NCBI RefSeq assembly: GCF_018131225.1
Contig: NZ_JAFCMM010000008.1
Span: forward strand, 84,068-148,067
DNA: 64,000 bases
Direction of reading: 5' to 3'
DNA from: Bradyrhizobium sp. U87765 SZCCT0048
Lineage (GTDB): Bacteria > Pseudomonadota > Alphaproteobacteria > Rhizobiales > Xanthobacteraceae
Under the pieces are notes generated by a model that made no database searches, was not told the DNA's origin, and saw only the letters and a list, made by a program, of their open reading frames with translations. Position 1 is the first letter of the stretch. Each line of letters opens with the position of its first letter. A program made the position numbers and the translations under genes. Positions 8,689-17,780 of this stretch are shown here, piece after piece.

Positions 8689-10176
8689 TCAGAGCCTCGC
8701 GGCGGCGCGGCGCATCCAGCTGAGAAACATCATGCTGACGACAATCGCGGCGGCGACGCAGGCGAGCGCCGCCAGCAGCGCCTGCCGGTCCGTGCCCCGG
8801 CCATGAGCGGTGAAGAACACGGCGCCGATCACCGCGACGCCGGCGGCATTGGCGATCTGGGTGGTGGTGCCGTAGAGACCGGAGCCCGATCCGGCGCTGG
8901 CCCTGGCCACCGTGGCCAGCACGGTGCTCGACAGCGGCGCCATGACGAGACCCTGGCCATAGCCGAACACAGCCAGCGGCAGCATCAATAGCCATGGCCC
9001 GGGTGCCGCGACCAGCGCCACCATCAGCGCCAGGGCGGCGAGCCCCGCGAGCGCAACGGCGCAGCCCTCGATCAGAACACGCACGCCGCGATGGGCCGCC
9101 CGCGCGGCACTGTGGCGCGACGCCGCCACGAAGGCGAACGCCAGCGGCACCACCGCCGCTCCGGATTGCAGCGCGCTGAATTGCAGCGCGGTCTGCATGA
9201 ACAGCGTGACCACGAAATAGAACGACAGGTTGGCGAAAAAGAAGAAGAACACCGCCCCCAGCCCGCGCGCGAACACCGGCGCCGCGAACAGCGCGAGATC
9301 GATCAGCGGCATGCCGCCACGCGCCATCACCCGGCGCTCGAAGCGCGCGAAGCCCGCAATCACCGCCGCCCCCGTCAGCATGGCGCCCCAGACCCACGGC
9401 GCCCAGTGCAGATCGCGGCCGAACAACAGCGGCCCGATCACGCCGAGCAGGCCGACGAACAGGATCATCGCGCCGGCAATATCGAGCCGCGTGCCGGGCC
9501 GGCGTGCCGCCGGCGGCATCAGTCCGGCGGCGGCCGCGGCGATCGCGAAGCCGCAGGGCACATTGACGAAGAACACGCTGCGCCAGCCAAGCCCGGCGAC
9601 ATCGAGCGTCACCAGCCATCCGCCAAGCAGGAAGCCGGCCGCGCCCGCAAGCCCGAGCACAATGCCGTAGATCGCAAAGGCGCGGCCGCGCGCCGCGTCA
9701 GAAAACAGCACATGAATGGTCGCCAGCACCTGCGGCACCATCAGAGCCGCGGTCGCGCCCTGCGCCAGCCGCGCTGCGATCAGCTCCGGGCCGGACCGCG
9801 CAAGGCCGCACCACAGCGATGTCAGCGTGAAGCCGAGTACGCCGGTGATGAACGTCGCCTTGACACCATGGATATCGCCGAGCCGGCCACCGGTGATCAC
9901 CAGCGTGGCATAGCCGATGAGGTAGATCGCGACCACCGCCTCGATCTGAGCGGCACTGGCCTGCAGCTCGGCGGCGATCGTCGGCAGCGCGACATTGACG
10001 ATGAAGGCATCGACGCCGAACATGAACTGCGCCGCGACCACGATCGCCAGCACCCACCACCGCTGCGTGATGACACCCGCCTCCGGCGTGGTCTCCATCC
10101 GCGTGGGCGCCGCCGCCGCGCCTTCGGACGTCCCGCGTCCGGCCACCAGATCCGCCGTCGTCGCCATCTCGGTCAT
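8689..10176 (-). CDS. MFS drug exporter, DHA2 (14-TM, EmrB/QacA type)
   Basis: A 495-residue inner-membrane proton-coupled exporter of the DHA2 family, normally 14 transmembrane helices. The first helix WWVLAIVVAAQFMFGVDAFI is followed by VNVALPTIAAEL, the DHA2 motif after helix 1. The loop 2-3 motif reads GGRLGDIHGVK. LVAGRGTSEGAAAAPTRMET at the N-terminus is cytosolic. There is no adjacent membrane-fusion partner or TetR gene, so the substrate is unknown. The upstream 290 bases carry only a few CAGGTCATG-like direct repeats (about 10,265-10,315) and no gene that I can support. Confidence 0.88.
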   Translation of the reverse strand: MTEMATTADLVAGRGTSEGAAAAPTRMETTPEAGVITQRWWVLAIVVAAQFMFGVDAFIVNVALPTIAAELQASAAQIEAVVAIYLIGYATLVITGGRLGDIHGVKATFITGVLGFTLTSLWCGLARSGPELIAARLAQGATAALMVPQVLATIHVLFSDAARGRAFAIYGIVLGLAGAAGFLLGGWLVTLDVAGLGWRSVFFVNVPCGFAIAAAAAGLMPPAARRPGTRLDIAGAMILFVGLLGVIGPLLFGRDLHWAPWVWGAMLTGAAVIAGFARFERRVMARGGMPLIDLALFAAPVFARGLGAVFFFFFANLSFYFVVTLFMQTALQFSALQSGAAVVPLAFAFVAASRHSAARAAHRGVRVLIEGCAVALAGLAALALMVALVAAPGPWLLMLPLAVFGYGQGLVMAPLSSTVLATVARASAGSGSGLYGTTTQIANAAGVAVIGAVFFTAHGRGTDRQALLAALACVAAAIVVSMMFLSWMRRAAARL

Positions 10177-10467
10177 ATCCTGTCGCCCTGCCCTGCATCG
10201 TCCACGCGCCGGAAGCGCGACGCGACCGACGTTGGCAAACCGGACGACGCGGATCGATTACCTCACAGGTCATGCGCAACAGGTCATGGCCAGCAGGTCG
10301 TGGTGCAGAATGTCGTGGCGCGGAAGGTGATGACGCGCGAACGCAGGGCGTGGCCTCAGGCATCACAACGGATGCGGGCCGCCCTCGCGCGACGGAGATG
10401 ATGGCGGAGCGGGAATGCGCACGGCCGCGATCCGTCGACAGGCCGCGTTGGGGCCGCTGGACACAGC

Positions 10468-10623
10468 TCAGCGGACCATCGACATCAGCACGGGGCCATC
10501 GGCGGCGGTGGGCGGGCCGTTGTAGGCGAAGGTGCCGATACCCGGCAGGCGCTCGGCGATGCCGGCGGTGGACACGCTGCCCATCAGGGCGATCATGCCG
10601 ATCCAAAATCCGAGCGTGCGCAT
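10468..10623 (-). CDS. 51-residue small secreted or membrane peptide
   Basis: A 51-residue ORF, MRTLGFWIGMIALMGSVSTA then GIAERLPGIG, ending in PVLMSMVR. A well placed GGAGAGG precedes the ATG by 5 bases. The first 20 residues look like a signal peptide or membrane anchor. I do not recognise it. It is transcribed away from the cyclase gene and upstream of the exporter gene on the same strand. Confidence 0.5.
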   Translation of the reverse strand: MRTLGFWIGMIALMGSVSTAGIAERLPGIGTFAYNGPPTAADGPVLMSMVR

Positions 10624-10815
10624 CGTCCTCTCCATCGTCCGCAATCCCGCAACGGCTGTGCCGTCGCACGGGTGTCATGGGTAGCTGGCCCACGTCCCCG
10701 GCAGATGACGTCGCAGCGCGAAAATGGTTTCGTCACAGACGATCTGTGTTTCATCACAGCGTCGGGATGACACAATTGCCCGGAACCTGCCTCAATTGCG
10801 GGCGGTGGCAGCGGG

Positions 10816-12294
10816 TTGAGGCCCTGCGGGCAACCACCGAAAGGCACCGCCGGGATGGTCGCCGGCCAAGCGCGGGACTGGCGCGACGGGATATTTGCGC
10901 CTACCTCTTCGACGGACAGACCTGTCGAAAGCGAGCATCCCTTGGCCAAGCCCCCCGGCGCCCTCGACCCCGCCCCCCGCCAATATCCCGCCGCCGTGAC
11001 ACTGGTGCGCCGCTCCGCCCGGGGGCCTGCCGCAGCCCCCGCCGTGGTGAGCTTCGCCGACATCGAGACCTGGCTGCTGCATGAGGCGGCCGCCGAGAAG
11101 GACATGCTGCTGTTCCTGGAATCGTTCGTGTGGCGGGTGGTCGCCGCCGGCGGGGCGCTGGCGCGGGTCAGCCTGCATATCGGCACGCTGCATCCGCAAC
11201 TCGTTGGCTTCGCCTGGAACTGGAATATCAACGACGGCCTGTGCGACGAGGTGAAGGTCGCTGAGGCCGCCACCGTTGCCGACGCCTTCACCCGCAACCC
11301 GCTGTATCGCGTATTCGGCTTCGGCGAGATCATCCGCCGCCAGCCCCACACACCGCAAGCGCAGGCGGAATTCCCCCTGATGGCGGAGCTCGCGGAAGCC
11401 GGCATGACCGACTACATCGCACTGCCGCTGTCGAGCGCCGGCTATCGCAACGCCATCACGCTGGCGACCAAGCATCCGGGCGGCTTCAGCGAGGCGGCGA
11501 GCACCCGCTTTTCCCATCTGCTCAGCCTGTTCGCGCTGCATGTCGAGCGCTACACCGCGGTGCGCATCTCCGACAACGCGCTCGGCGCCTATCTCGGCCA
11601 CAGCGCATCCACCAAGGTGCTGTCGGGCTCGATCAAGCGCGGCGCCGGCGAATCGATCCGCGCGGTGATCTGGATCTCGGACCTGCGCGGCTTCACCGAC
11701 CTGTCCGACCGCCTGCCCGGCTCCGACATGCTGACGCTGCTCAACGCCTATTTCGAGGCGATGGCCGGCGCCGTGCTGGCCCATGGCGGCGAGGTGCTGA
11801 AATTCATCGGCGACGGCCTGCTCGCGGTGTTTCCGCTGCAGAGCGAGGATGAGGCGAAAGACGCCGCCCGTGCCGCGCTCGATGCCGCCCGCCAGGCATT
11901 GATGAGCCTCGACGCACTCAACGCGGACGCGCCGACCGCGCTGTCCGGCGGCGCGTCGTGGGCGCCGTTGCGCGTCGGCATCGCCCTGCATGAAGGCGAA
12001 GTGTTCTTCGGCAACATCGGCTCGGCCGAGCGGCTCGACTTCACGGTGATCGGCCCGGCCGTCAACGAGGCGAGCCGGGTCGAGGCGCTGCAGAAGACGC
12101 TGGGGCGCAGCATCCTGATCACCGACGCGGTGGCGCGCCATCTCGACCTGCCGCTCGACGATCTCGGCCGCCATACCTTGCGCGGCGTGGCGACGCCGAT
12201 CGCGGTCTACACCCCGAGCGACACCGCCGCACGCGATGCCGCCCTCCACCCCCACCCGCAGCCACGCCGCGAGCCGAGCCCGGCTGCCTCCTGA
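10816..12294 (+). CDS. Class III adenylate/guanylate cyclase
   Basis: A nucleotide cyclase of about 490 residues with the CHD catalytic domain at the C-terminus. Metal-binding Asp residues are in AVIWISDLRGFTDLSDRL and EVLKFIGDGLLAVFP; the later LRVGIALHEGEVFFGNIG and FTVIGPAVNEASRVEAL complete the active-site face. The N-terminal half (about residues 80-270) is a cytosolic sensor-like region without recognisable motifs; similar proteins use such a domain for signalling. The start is uncertain: the first 45 residues are low-complexity and a TTG near 10,940 is an alternative. The hydrolase gene starts 7 bases after the stop, so the two are probably co-transcribed. Confidence 0.82.
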   Translation: MRPCGQPPKGTAGMVAGQARDWRDGIFAPTSSTDRPVESEHPLAKPPGALDPAPRQYPAAVTLVRRSARGPAAAPAVVSFADIETWLLHEAAAEKDMLLFLESFVWRVVAAGGALARVSLHIGTLHPQLVGFAWNWNINDGLCDEVKVAEAATVADAFTRNPLYRVFGFGEIIRRQPHTPQAQAEFPLMAELAEAGMTDYIALPLSSAGYRNAITLATKHPGGFSEAASTRFSHLLSLFALHVERYTAVRISDNALGAYLGHSASTKVLSGSIKRGAGESIRAVIWISDLRGFTDLSDRLPGSDMLTLLNAYFEAMAGAVLAHGGEVLKFIGDGLLAVFPLQSEDEAKDAARAALDAARQALMSLDALNADAPTALSGGASWAPLRVGIALHEGEVFFGNIGSAERLDFTVIGPAVNEASRVEALQKTLGRSILITDAVARHLDLPLDDLGRHTLRGVATPIAVYTPSDTAARDAALHPHPQPRREPSPAAS

Positions 12295-12301
12295 GGCCAC
12301 G

Positions 12302-13459
12302 ATGACCGCTGCCCTTCCCGACCTGCCGTTGCCAGCCGGCGTTCGCACGCGCCAGGTGGACGGCATCAACGGCCTGTCGATGCATGTGCTGGAAGCCGGC
12401 CATCCCGGCCAGCCGCTGGTGGTGCTGCTGCACGGCTTTCCCGAGCTCGCCTACAGCTGGCGGGGGATCATGCCGGCCCTGGCGGAGGCAGGCTTCCATG
12501 TCCTCGCGCCCGACCAGCGCGGCTATGGCCGCACCACCGGCGCCGATAGCAGCTACGACGCCGATCTCCGCCAGTTCGGGCTGCTGAACCTGGTGCGCGA
12601 CGTCGTCGGCCTCGTCGCCGCGTTCGGCGCACGATCGGTCTCGACACTGGTCGGGCATGACTACGGCTCCGTCGTCGCCGCCTGGAGCGCGGTGCTGCGG
12701 CCCGATCTGTTCCGCTCCCTGGTGTTGATGAGCGCACCGTTCGGCGGCCCGCCGCCGCTGCCGTTCGACACCGTGCGGCGCGGACCTCCGGTGCCGCCCC
12801 CCGACCTCGACGCCGCGCTCGCGGCGCTGAACCCGCCGCGCAAGCATTACCTGACCTATTATGCGACACGGCAGGCGAACGCCGACATGCTCCGCTGCCC
12901 GCAAGGCGTGCACGCCTTCCTGCGGGCCTACTATCACCACAAGAGCGCCGACTGGCCCGGCAACCAGCCCTACCGGCTCGCATCCCTCACCGCGGCCGAA
13001 CTGTCGAAGCTGCCAACCTACTATGTCATGAACCACGACGAGGACATGGCAACCACGGCGGCCCGCGAGATGCCCTCGCCGGACGAGATCGCCGCCTGCA
13101 CCTGGCTGCCCGAGCAAGAGCTCGCCATCTATGCCGCCGAATATCAGCGCACCGGCTTCCAGGGAGGCCTGAACTGGTACCGCACCCGCTTCGTCCCCGC
13201 GATCAATAGCGAACTGCAGACGTTTTCCGGTCGTACCATCGACATCCCTTCGTGCTTCATTGCCGGCGCCAGCGACTGGGGCATCCACCAGCGGCCGCAC
13301 GATTTCGAGCGGATGCAGCAGGAAGCATGCACCGACATGCGCGGCTGCCACCTGATCGACGGCGCCGGCCACTGGGTGCAGCAGGAGCAATCCGCGGCGG
13401 TGGCACGGCTGCTGACGGATTTCTGCCGCAATGTACTGCCGGCAAACGGGGGCAAGTGA
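12302..13459 (+). CDS. Epoxide hydrolase-like alpha/beta hydrolase
   Basis: A 385-residue alpha/beta hydrolase. It shows VVLLHGFPELAYSWRGIMP (oxyanion motif HGFPE), the nucleophile elbow VGHDYGSVVAAW with Asp as nucleophile, and a late DGAGHWVQQEQ with the catalytic His. The HGFPE plus Asp-nucleophile combination is typical of epoxide hydrolases and relatives (dehalogenases share the Asp nucleophile). The ATG at 12302 is used because a longer frame overlaps the cyclase gene. A repeat element follows the stop. The natural substrate is not predictable. Confidence 0.85.
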   Translation: MTAALPDLPLPAGVRTRQVDGINGLSMHVLEAGHPGQPLVVLLHGFPELAYSWRGIMPALAEAGFHVLAPDQRGYGRTTGADSSYDADLRQFGLLNLVRDVVGLVAAFGARSVSTLVGHDYGSVVAAWSAVLRPDLFRSLVLMSAPFGGPPPLPFDTVRRGPPVPPPDLDAALAALNPPRKHYLTYYATRQANADMLRCPQGVHAFLRAYYHHKSADWPGNQPYRLASLTAAELSKLPTYYVMNHDEDMATTAAREMPSPDEIAACTWLPEQELAIYAAEYQRTGFQGGLNWYRTRFVPAINSELQTFSGRTIDIPSCFIAGASDWGIHQRPHDFERMQQEACTDMRGCHLIDGAGHWVQQEQSAAVARLLTDFCRNVLPANGGK

Positions 13460-13501
13460 CGTCGAGGAGCAGGCGCGATGACAAGCGACCACGTGCAATC
13501 C

Positions 13502-13605
13502 GTCACCCTGAGGTGGCCGCGCAACGCGCGGCCCTCGAAGGGCGACGGCCCAGGCTCTCGCCGCCATCCTTCGAGGCTCGCTTCGCTCGCACCTCAGGAT
13601 GACGG
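13502..13605. repeat. Mosaic palindromic intergenic repeat, type B
   Basis: About 104 bases bounded by inverted ends GTCACCCTGAGGTG and CACCTCAGGATGAC, with an inner CTCGAAGG/CCTTCGAGG pair. It is the same type as the element at 21,674. Elements of this look are dispersed in genomes of this family; no protein is coded. Confidence 0.7.
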
Positions 13606-13707
13606 CGTGCACACGTCTGAACCGCACCTCGCGCAACCGGTGAAGCCCCCACCATCATTCGATTTTCACATCTCCTTCAAATCCGCTTCCAGTTAAAGGC
13701 ACACCCC

Positions 13708-14112
13708 ATGTCCCCGGTATCGCTTCTGCTCAACATTCTCTGGATCGTGATCGGCGGCTTCTGGATGGCGGTCGGCTGGGCGGTCGCCGCCGTGATCATG
13801 GCGATCACCATCATCGGCATCCCGTGGGCGCGCGCCGCCTTCAACATCGCGCTCTACACCCTGCTGCCGTTCGGCCAGCGCGCGGTGTCACGTGCCGACC
13901 ATTTCGGCCAGCATGACGTCGGCACCGGCCCGCTCGGCCTGATCGGCAACATCATCTGGTTCGTGCTCGCCGGCTGGTGGCTCGCGCTCGGCCATCTCGT
14001 CACCGCGCTGCTGCTCGCCATCACCATCATCGGCATCCCCTTCGCCTGGGCCCATCTCAAGCTCGCCGGCATCGCGCTGTGGCCGATCGGCAAGGTGATC
14101 GTGCCGGCGTGA
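13708..14112 (+). CDS. YccF domain membrane protein
   Basis: A 134-residue inner-membrane protein with two copies of the YccF (DUF307) unit. The first is LLNILWIVIGGFWMAVGWAV with AITIIGIPWARAAFNIA, the second is LIGNIIWFVLAGWWLALGHL with AITIIGIPFAWAHLKLAG. The repeated ITIIGIP is diagnostic. Four membrane helices are expected. The function of the family is not established. It is flanked on both sides by mosaic repeats and stands alone. Confidence 0.9.
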   Translation: MSPVSLLLNILWIVIGGFWMAVGWAVAAVIMAITIIGIPWARAAFNIALYTLLPFGQRAVSRADHFGQHDVGTGPLGLIGNIIWFVLAGWWLALGHLVTALLLAITIIGIPFAWAHLKLAGIALWPIGKVIVPA

Positions 14113-14422
14113 GGCGCGCAATGCCACGTGGTCGAACGCGTACGTTGATCATGCAATGATTCCCCCTCATGGTGAGGAGGCGCGCCAGCGCCGTCTCGAA
14201 CCATGAGACCGAGGCGCTGCGGGCTGGGGCATCGTCCTTCGAGACGCCTGCTGCGCAGGCTCCTCAGGACGAGGAGAGAGCGCGTGGCCCACAGCACCAT
14301 AAATTCCGCTTCGCGCAATGCCTGGACGCGCGCTCCATCATCGTCGTGACCTGGCCAGCCGCACCGCATGCTGGCGGCGCGTGCCGGCTTCTGCATAATG
14401 CCTCCCGACACAGGGAGGCTCC
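14113..14422. other. Intergenic region with a repeat element
   Basis: Between the YccF and amidase genes. The middle is the type A mosaic repeat annotated separately; after it a CACAGGGAGG ribosome-binding site precedes the amidase ATG. No further gene is seen. Confidence 0.6.
14164..14275. repeat. Mosaic palindromic intergenic repeat, type A
   Basis: Starts CCTCATGGTGAGGAGG, carries GTCTCGAACCATGAG in the centre and CCTTCGAGACG later, and ends in CTCCTCAGGACGAGG. Closely related to the element at 15,920 and more distantly to those at 13,502 and 21,674. Confidence 0.7.
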
Positions 14423-15847
14423 ATGGCATTCAAGAATTACGACGCGTACGACGGGCTCGGTCTCGCCGAACTCGTGCGCAAGGGCGACGTCAGCGCGACG
14501 GAATTGCTGGATGAAGCGATCGCGCGCACCGAGCGGGTCGATCCGCAAATCAATGCCGTGGTGGTGCGTCATGACGATTATGCGCGGCGCCAGATCGAAG
14601 CCGGGCTGCCGCAGGGGCCGTTCACCGGCGTGCCCTTCCTGCTCAAGGACCTCGAGTTGCTTGCCGGCACCCGCACCACCTTCGGCGCGCGGCTGCTCAA
14701 GGACAATGTCGCTGACCATGACGGCACCTTCGCCACGCGCTGCCTTGCCGCCGGCGTCACCATCTTCGGCAAGACCGCAACGCCGGAGTTCGGCCTGATG
14801 CCGACCACCGAGACCGCGCTGTTCGGCGCGACGCGCAATCCCTGGAATCTCGACCATTCGTCCGGCGGCTCGTCCGGCGGCGCCGCCGCGGCGGTCGCCG
14901 CGCGTATCCTGCCCGTGGCGCACGCCAGCGACGGCGGCGGCTCGATCCGCATTCCGGCATCCGCCTGCGGCGTGTTCGGCCTCAAGCCGACCCGCGCCCG
15001 CACGCCGCTCGGCCCCGACCGCGGCGAAGGCTGGGGCGGCTTCTCCTGCAACCACGTGGTCAGCATCAGCGTGCGCGACAGTGCGGCGATGCTCGACGCG
15101 CTGCATGGCCCCGAGCCGTCGAGCCCCTACACCGCGCCGCCGCCGGAGCGGCCCTATCTCGACGAGATCGCCCGCCCGCCCGGCCGGCTGCGCATCGCGT
15201 TCAGCGCCACCTCGCCGGCCGGCGACGCGCTCGATCCGGAGGTGACGGCCGCGGTGCGCGAGGTCGCGGCCCTGCTGGAAAGCCTCGGCCACCATGTCGA
15301 GGAACGCGGACCGAAGCTGCCGGTCAATCCGGCGGAGGCGCTGCAGACCATCGTCGGCGCCAACACCGCGCTGACGGTGCGCCTCGCCGAGCAGCGGCTC
15401 GGCCGCGCGGTCACCGACCGCGAGTTCGAGCGGCTGACGCTCGCCAGCGCCGCCAACGCCGGGCATGCCTCCGCGGTCGACTATGTCGCCGCCCAACAGG
15501 CCGCGTTCCAGATCTCGCGGGCGCTCGCCACCTTCTTTGAGGGTTGCGACGTGTTCCTGACGCCGACGCTCGGCACCCCGCCGCTGCGCATCGGCGTGCT
15601 CGACACCATGGCGGCGGACCTCTCCGGCATCTCGCCGGCGCTGCGCGGCTACATGCCGTCGACCGCGATGTTCAACATGTCGGGGCAGCCGGCGATGTCG
15701 GTGCCGCTGGCGTGGAGCGCGTCCGGCCTGCCGCTCGGCATGATGTTCGCAGGCCGCTTCGGCGACGAGGCGACGCTGTTCCGTCTCGCCGCCCAGCTCG
15801 AACAGGCACGACCTTGGAAGGACCGCCGTCCGCCGGTGTGTGCGTAG
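14423..15847 (+). CDS. Amidase (amidase signature family)
   Basis: A 474-residue amidase-signature enzyme hydrolysing an amide bond. The Ser-Ser-Lys triad is visible: the Lys in GVPFLLKDLELLAGT, and the two Ser in WNLDHSSGGSSGGAAAAV and HASDGGGSIRIPAS. Length and the C-terminal MFNMSGQPAMSVPLAWSASG are typical of stand-alone amidases rather than GatA. There are no GatB/GatC neighbours. No signal peptide, so cytosolic. The substrate is unknown (acylamides, nitrile-derived amides or similar). Confidence 0.88.
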   Translation: MAFKNYDAYDGLGLAELVRKGDVSATELLDEAIARTERVDPQINAVVVRHDDYARRQIEAGLPQGPFTGVPFLLKDLELLAGTRTTFGARLLKDNVADHDGTFATRCLAAGVTIFGKTATPEFGLMPTTETALFGATRNPWNLDHSSGGSSGGAAAAVAARILPVAHASDGGGSIRIPASACGVFGLKPTRARTPLGPDRGEGWGGFSCNHVVSISVRDSAAMLDALHGPEPSSPYTAPPPERPYLDEIARPPGRLRIAFSATSPAGDALDPEVTAAVREVAALLESLGHHVEERGPKLPVNPAEALQTIVGANTALTVRLAEQRLGRAVTDREFERLTLASAANAGHASAVDYVAAQQAAFQISRALATFFEGCDVFLTPTLGTPPLRIGVLDTMAADLSGISPALRGYMPSTAMFNMSGQPAMSVPLAWSASGLPLGMMFAGRFGDEATLFRLAAQLEQARPWKDRRPPVCA

Positions 15848-15919
15848 CGCTCGCCACACCCAACGGGCATTTCCGGGCTTGATCCGGCAACCCGCGCGTT
15901 GTCACGCGCCGCGCTCTCT

Positions 15920-16020
15920 CCTCATGGTGAGGAGCGCGGCAAAGCCGCGCGTCTCGAACCATGAGGCCCGAACGCCCGTGGCCTTCGAGACGCGGCTGCG
16001 CCGCTCCTCAGGATGCGGGA
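15920..16020. repeat. Mosaic palindromic intergenic repeat, type A
   Basis: Begins CCTCATGGTGAGGAGCG, has GTCTCGAACCATGAGG in the middle and GGCCTTCGAGACG, and ends CTCCTCAGGATGCGG. Lies between the convergent amidase and glycosidase genes. Confidence 0.7.
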
Positions 16021-16128
16021 GTTGACGGTGTCGCGATGGATTGGCGCAACAAGCGGGCATAACGGAGAGAGCGGGTATTCGTCCTGCTCCAACAGCGGCC
16101 TGCACGCGATACTGCTTTCAGCCGAACC

Positions 16129-17433
16129 TCACGACAACCTGTCCAGCCTCTTTCGACTCCGCTCCATCATCGCCGGATCGAGGGCGCCGCGCGCCTGGGC
16201 GGCGAGGGCGCAGTCGAACATGCGGTAGTACTGCACGCCGTCATAGGCGATCAGCAGCAGATCGAGGCCGGCGTTGAGGCTCTTGACCGCGACGCCGCAG
16301 CCGCCATGGCGATACACCGCGCTCATCACCATGTCGTCAGACACGATCACGCCGTCATAGCCCCAGCGGCCGCGGATGACGCCGTCGATCACCGGCTTCG
16401 ACAGCGACGCCGGCACGCCGGGATCGATCGCATTGATCGCGACATGCCCGACCATGAGATGCGCCGGCGTCGTCGCCAGCAGCGCGCGGAACGGCCGCCA
16501 GTCCGAGGCCTCGAGATCGGCCACCGACGCACCCAGGCTGGCGCGCACGATGTGGGTGTCGCCGCGCACCCGCCCGAGGCCCGGAAAGTGCTTGACGGTG
16601 GCGCCCACATGGTTCGCCGCAAGGCCGCGGACATAGCCGGCGGCGACATCGGCGACGACGGCGGGATCGCCGGCGATGGCGCGGCGGGCGATGAGGCTGT
16701 TGCGGTCGAACGGATTCCAGCCGCGCTCGCGGCGCAGGTCGACCACCGGAGCGAGGTTGATGGTGACGCCGAGGCGAGCGAGTTCGCGGCCCTGCGTTTC
16801 GCCGATCGCCTGCGCCTTCGCCGCACGCTCGGCCACCGGCAGAGCGGCAAGGGTCGCGAGCGCCGGCACGGCGGTAAGCTGCGGCGACAGGTGCGAGACG
16901 ATGCCGCCTTCCTGATCGGCGACGACCACCAGCGGCGGCAGGCCGGCGCTGGCACGAATCGCCTGCAGCCGCGCGATCTCGCCGGCGAGATCTTCGGCGC
17001 GGCGGCCGCGGATGTTGTGGCGCGTGACATAGATGCCGCCGATCAGGCCCTTGCGCGCCAGCGGCACGACATCGTCGAGACGGGTGTAGCCGATGATGAA
17101 ATGACGGCCGAGCGCAGCGGCAGCCGGCCCACCGGCCACCAGCACGGCGCGGCGATGGGCGAGGAAGGCCGCCTGCACCGCGGTGACCGCGCCGAGCGGC
17201 ACGCACCACGCCACCAGCAGGACGGTGATGGCGGCGCGGCCAAAATGCCGCCGGCCGCGCCAGCCCAGACCCGCCAGCATCGCCAGCGAGATCACCACCA
17301 CGGCGACCGGCAGGCCGGACCGCAGGCGTAGCAGGAACGGATCATAGAGATTGGTGGCAGCCGCCGCGAGCGCCAGCGCCGGCAACATCAGCACTGCGGC
17401 CCACACGCGCTTCCATCCCGGTGACGACATCAT
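16129..17433 (-). CDS. Family 3 glycoside hydrolase, membrane-anchored NagZ-like
   Basis: A GH3-type beta-N-acetylhexosaminidase-like protein of 434 residues. Two N-terminal membrane segments (VWAAVLMLPALALAAAA and LPVAVVVISLAMLAGLG) and a third hydrophobic stretch precede the catalytic domain. PPLVVVADQEGGIVSHLSP, ATVKHFPGLGRVRGDTH (the KHFPGhG...H motif) and DGVIVSDDMVMSAV (nucleophile Asp) are the GH3 marks. Cytosolic NagZ lacks such an anchor, so this one probably acts on peptidoglycan fragments or other hexosaminides outside. The open frame runs on to 17,688, but the ATG at 17,433 has GGGGAG 11 bases upstream and puts the first helix right at the N-terminus. Confidence 0.82.
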   Translation of the reverse strand: MMSSPGWKRVWAAVLMLPALALAAAATNLYDPFLLRLRSGLPVAVVVISLAMLAGLGWRGRRHFGRAAITVLLVAWCVPLGAVTAVQAAFLAHRRAVLVAGGPAAAALGRHFIIGYTRLDDVVPLARKGLIGGIYVTRHNIRGRRAEDLAGEIARLQAIRASAGLPPLVVVADQEGGIVSHLSPQLTAVPALATLAALPVAERAAKAQAIGETQGRELARLGVTINLAPVVDLRRERGWNPFDRNSLIARRAIAGDPAVVADVAAGYVRGLAANHVGATVKHFPGLGRVRGDTHIVRASLGASVADLEASDWRPFRALLATTPAHLMVGHVAINAIDPGVPASLSKPVIDGVIRGRWGYDGVIVSDDMVMSAVYRHGGCGVAVKSLNAGLDLLLIAYDGVQYYRMFDCALAAQARGALDPAMMERSRKRLDRLS

Positions 17434-17780
17434 GCTGGTCTCGCTCCCCTGCTCTTGCGCTTGGCGCATCGGGGGCCATTCCCCGCATCGCGCCGGCGTC
17501 TGCGGCGAACGAGCCGGGGCGACGCGGCGGAAACGTGGCGCGCGGACGCGCGAACCGCGATCTGCGCAAAACCTGCACACAAATCCTGAAAGCCTGCGCA
17601 GCCGCGCCGCGGCCGCTGCAATCGGCATGGGCATAACAGCCGTGTTCCGAGCGAACCAGCGGAGTTGCGCCCATGACCCTTCCGACACGTCTCGTCAACG
17701 ACGGCTGGTGGCTCTGTGTCCCCCGCACGCCGGCGCCGCCGCGTCACCGCCCCGCCCTCGATCCCGCGAGAGATCTGCCG
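17434..17780. other. Divergent intergenic region
   Basis: Lies between the divergent glycosidase and DUF4173 genes and must hold both promoters. Both frames stay open into it, but the encoded Arg/Pro-rich residues look non-coding. No operator or RNA gene is evident. Confidence 0.4.

Noticed and set aside
9091..10401. 436-codon plus-strand frame opposite the exporter
   Set aside because: Arg/His-rich antisense translation without family resemblance.
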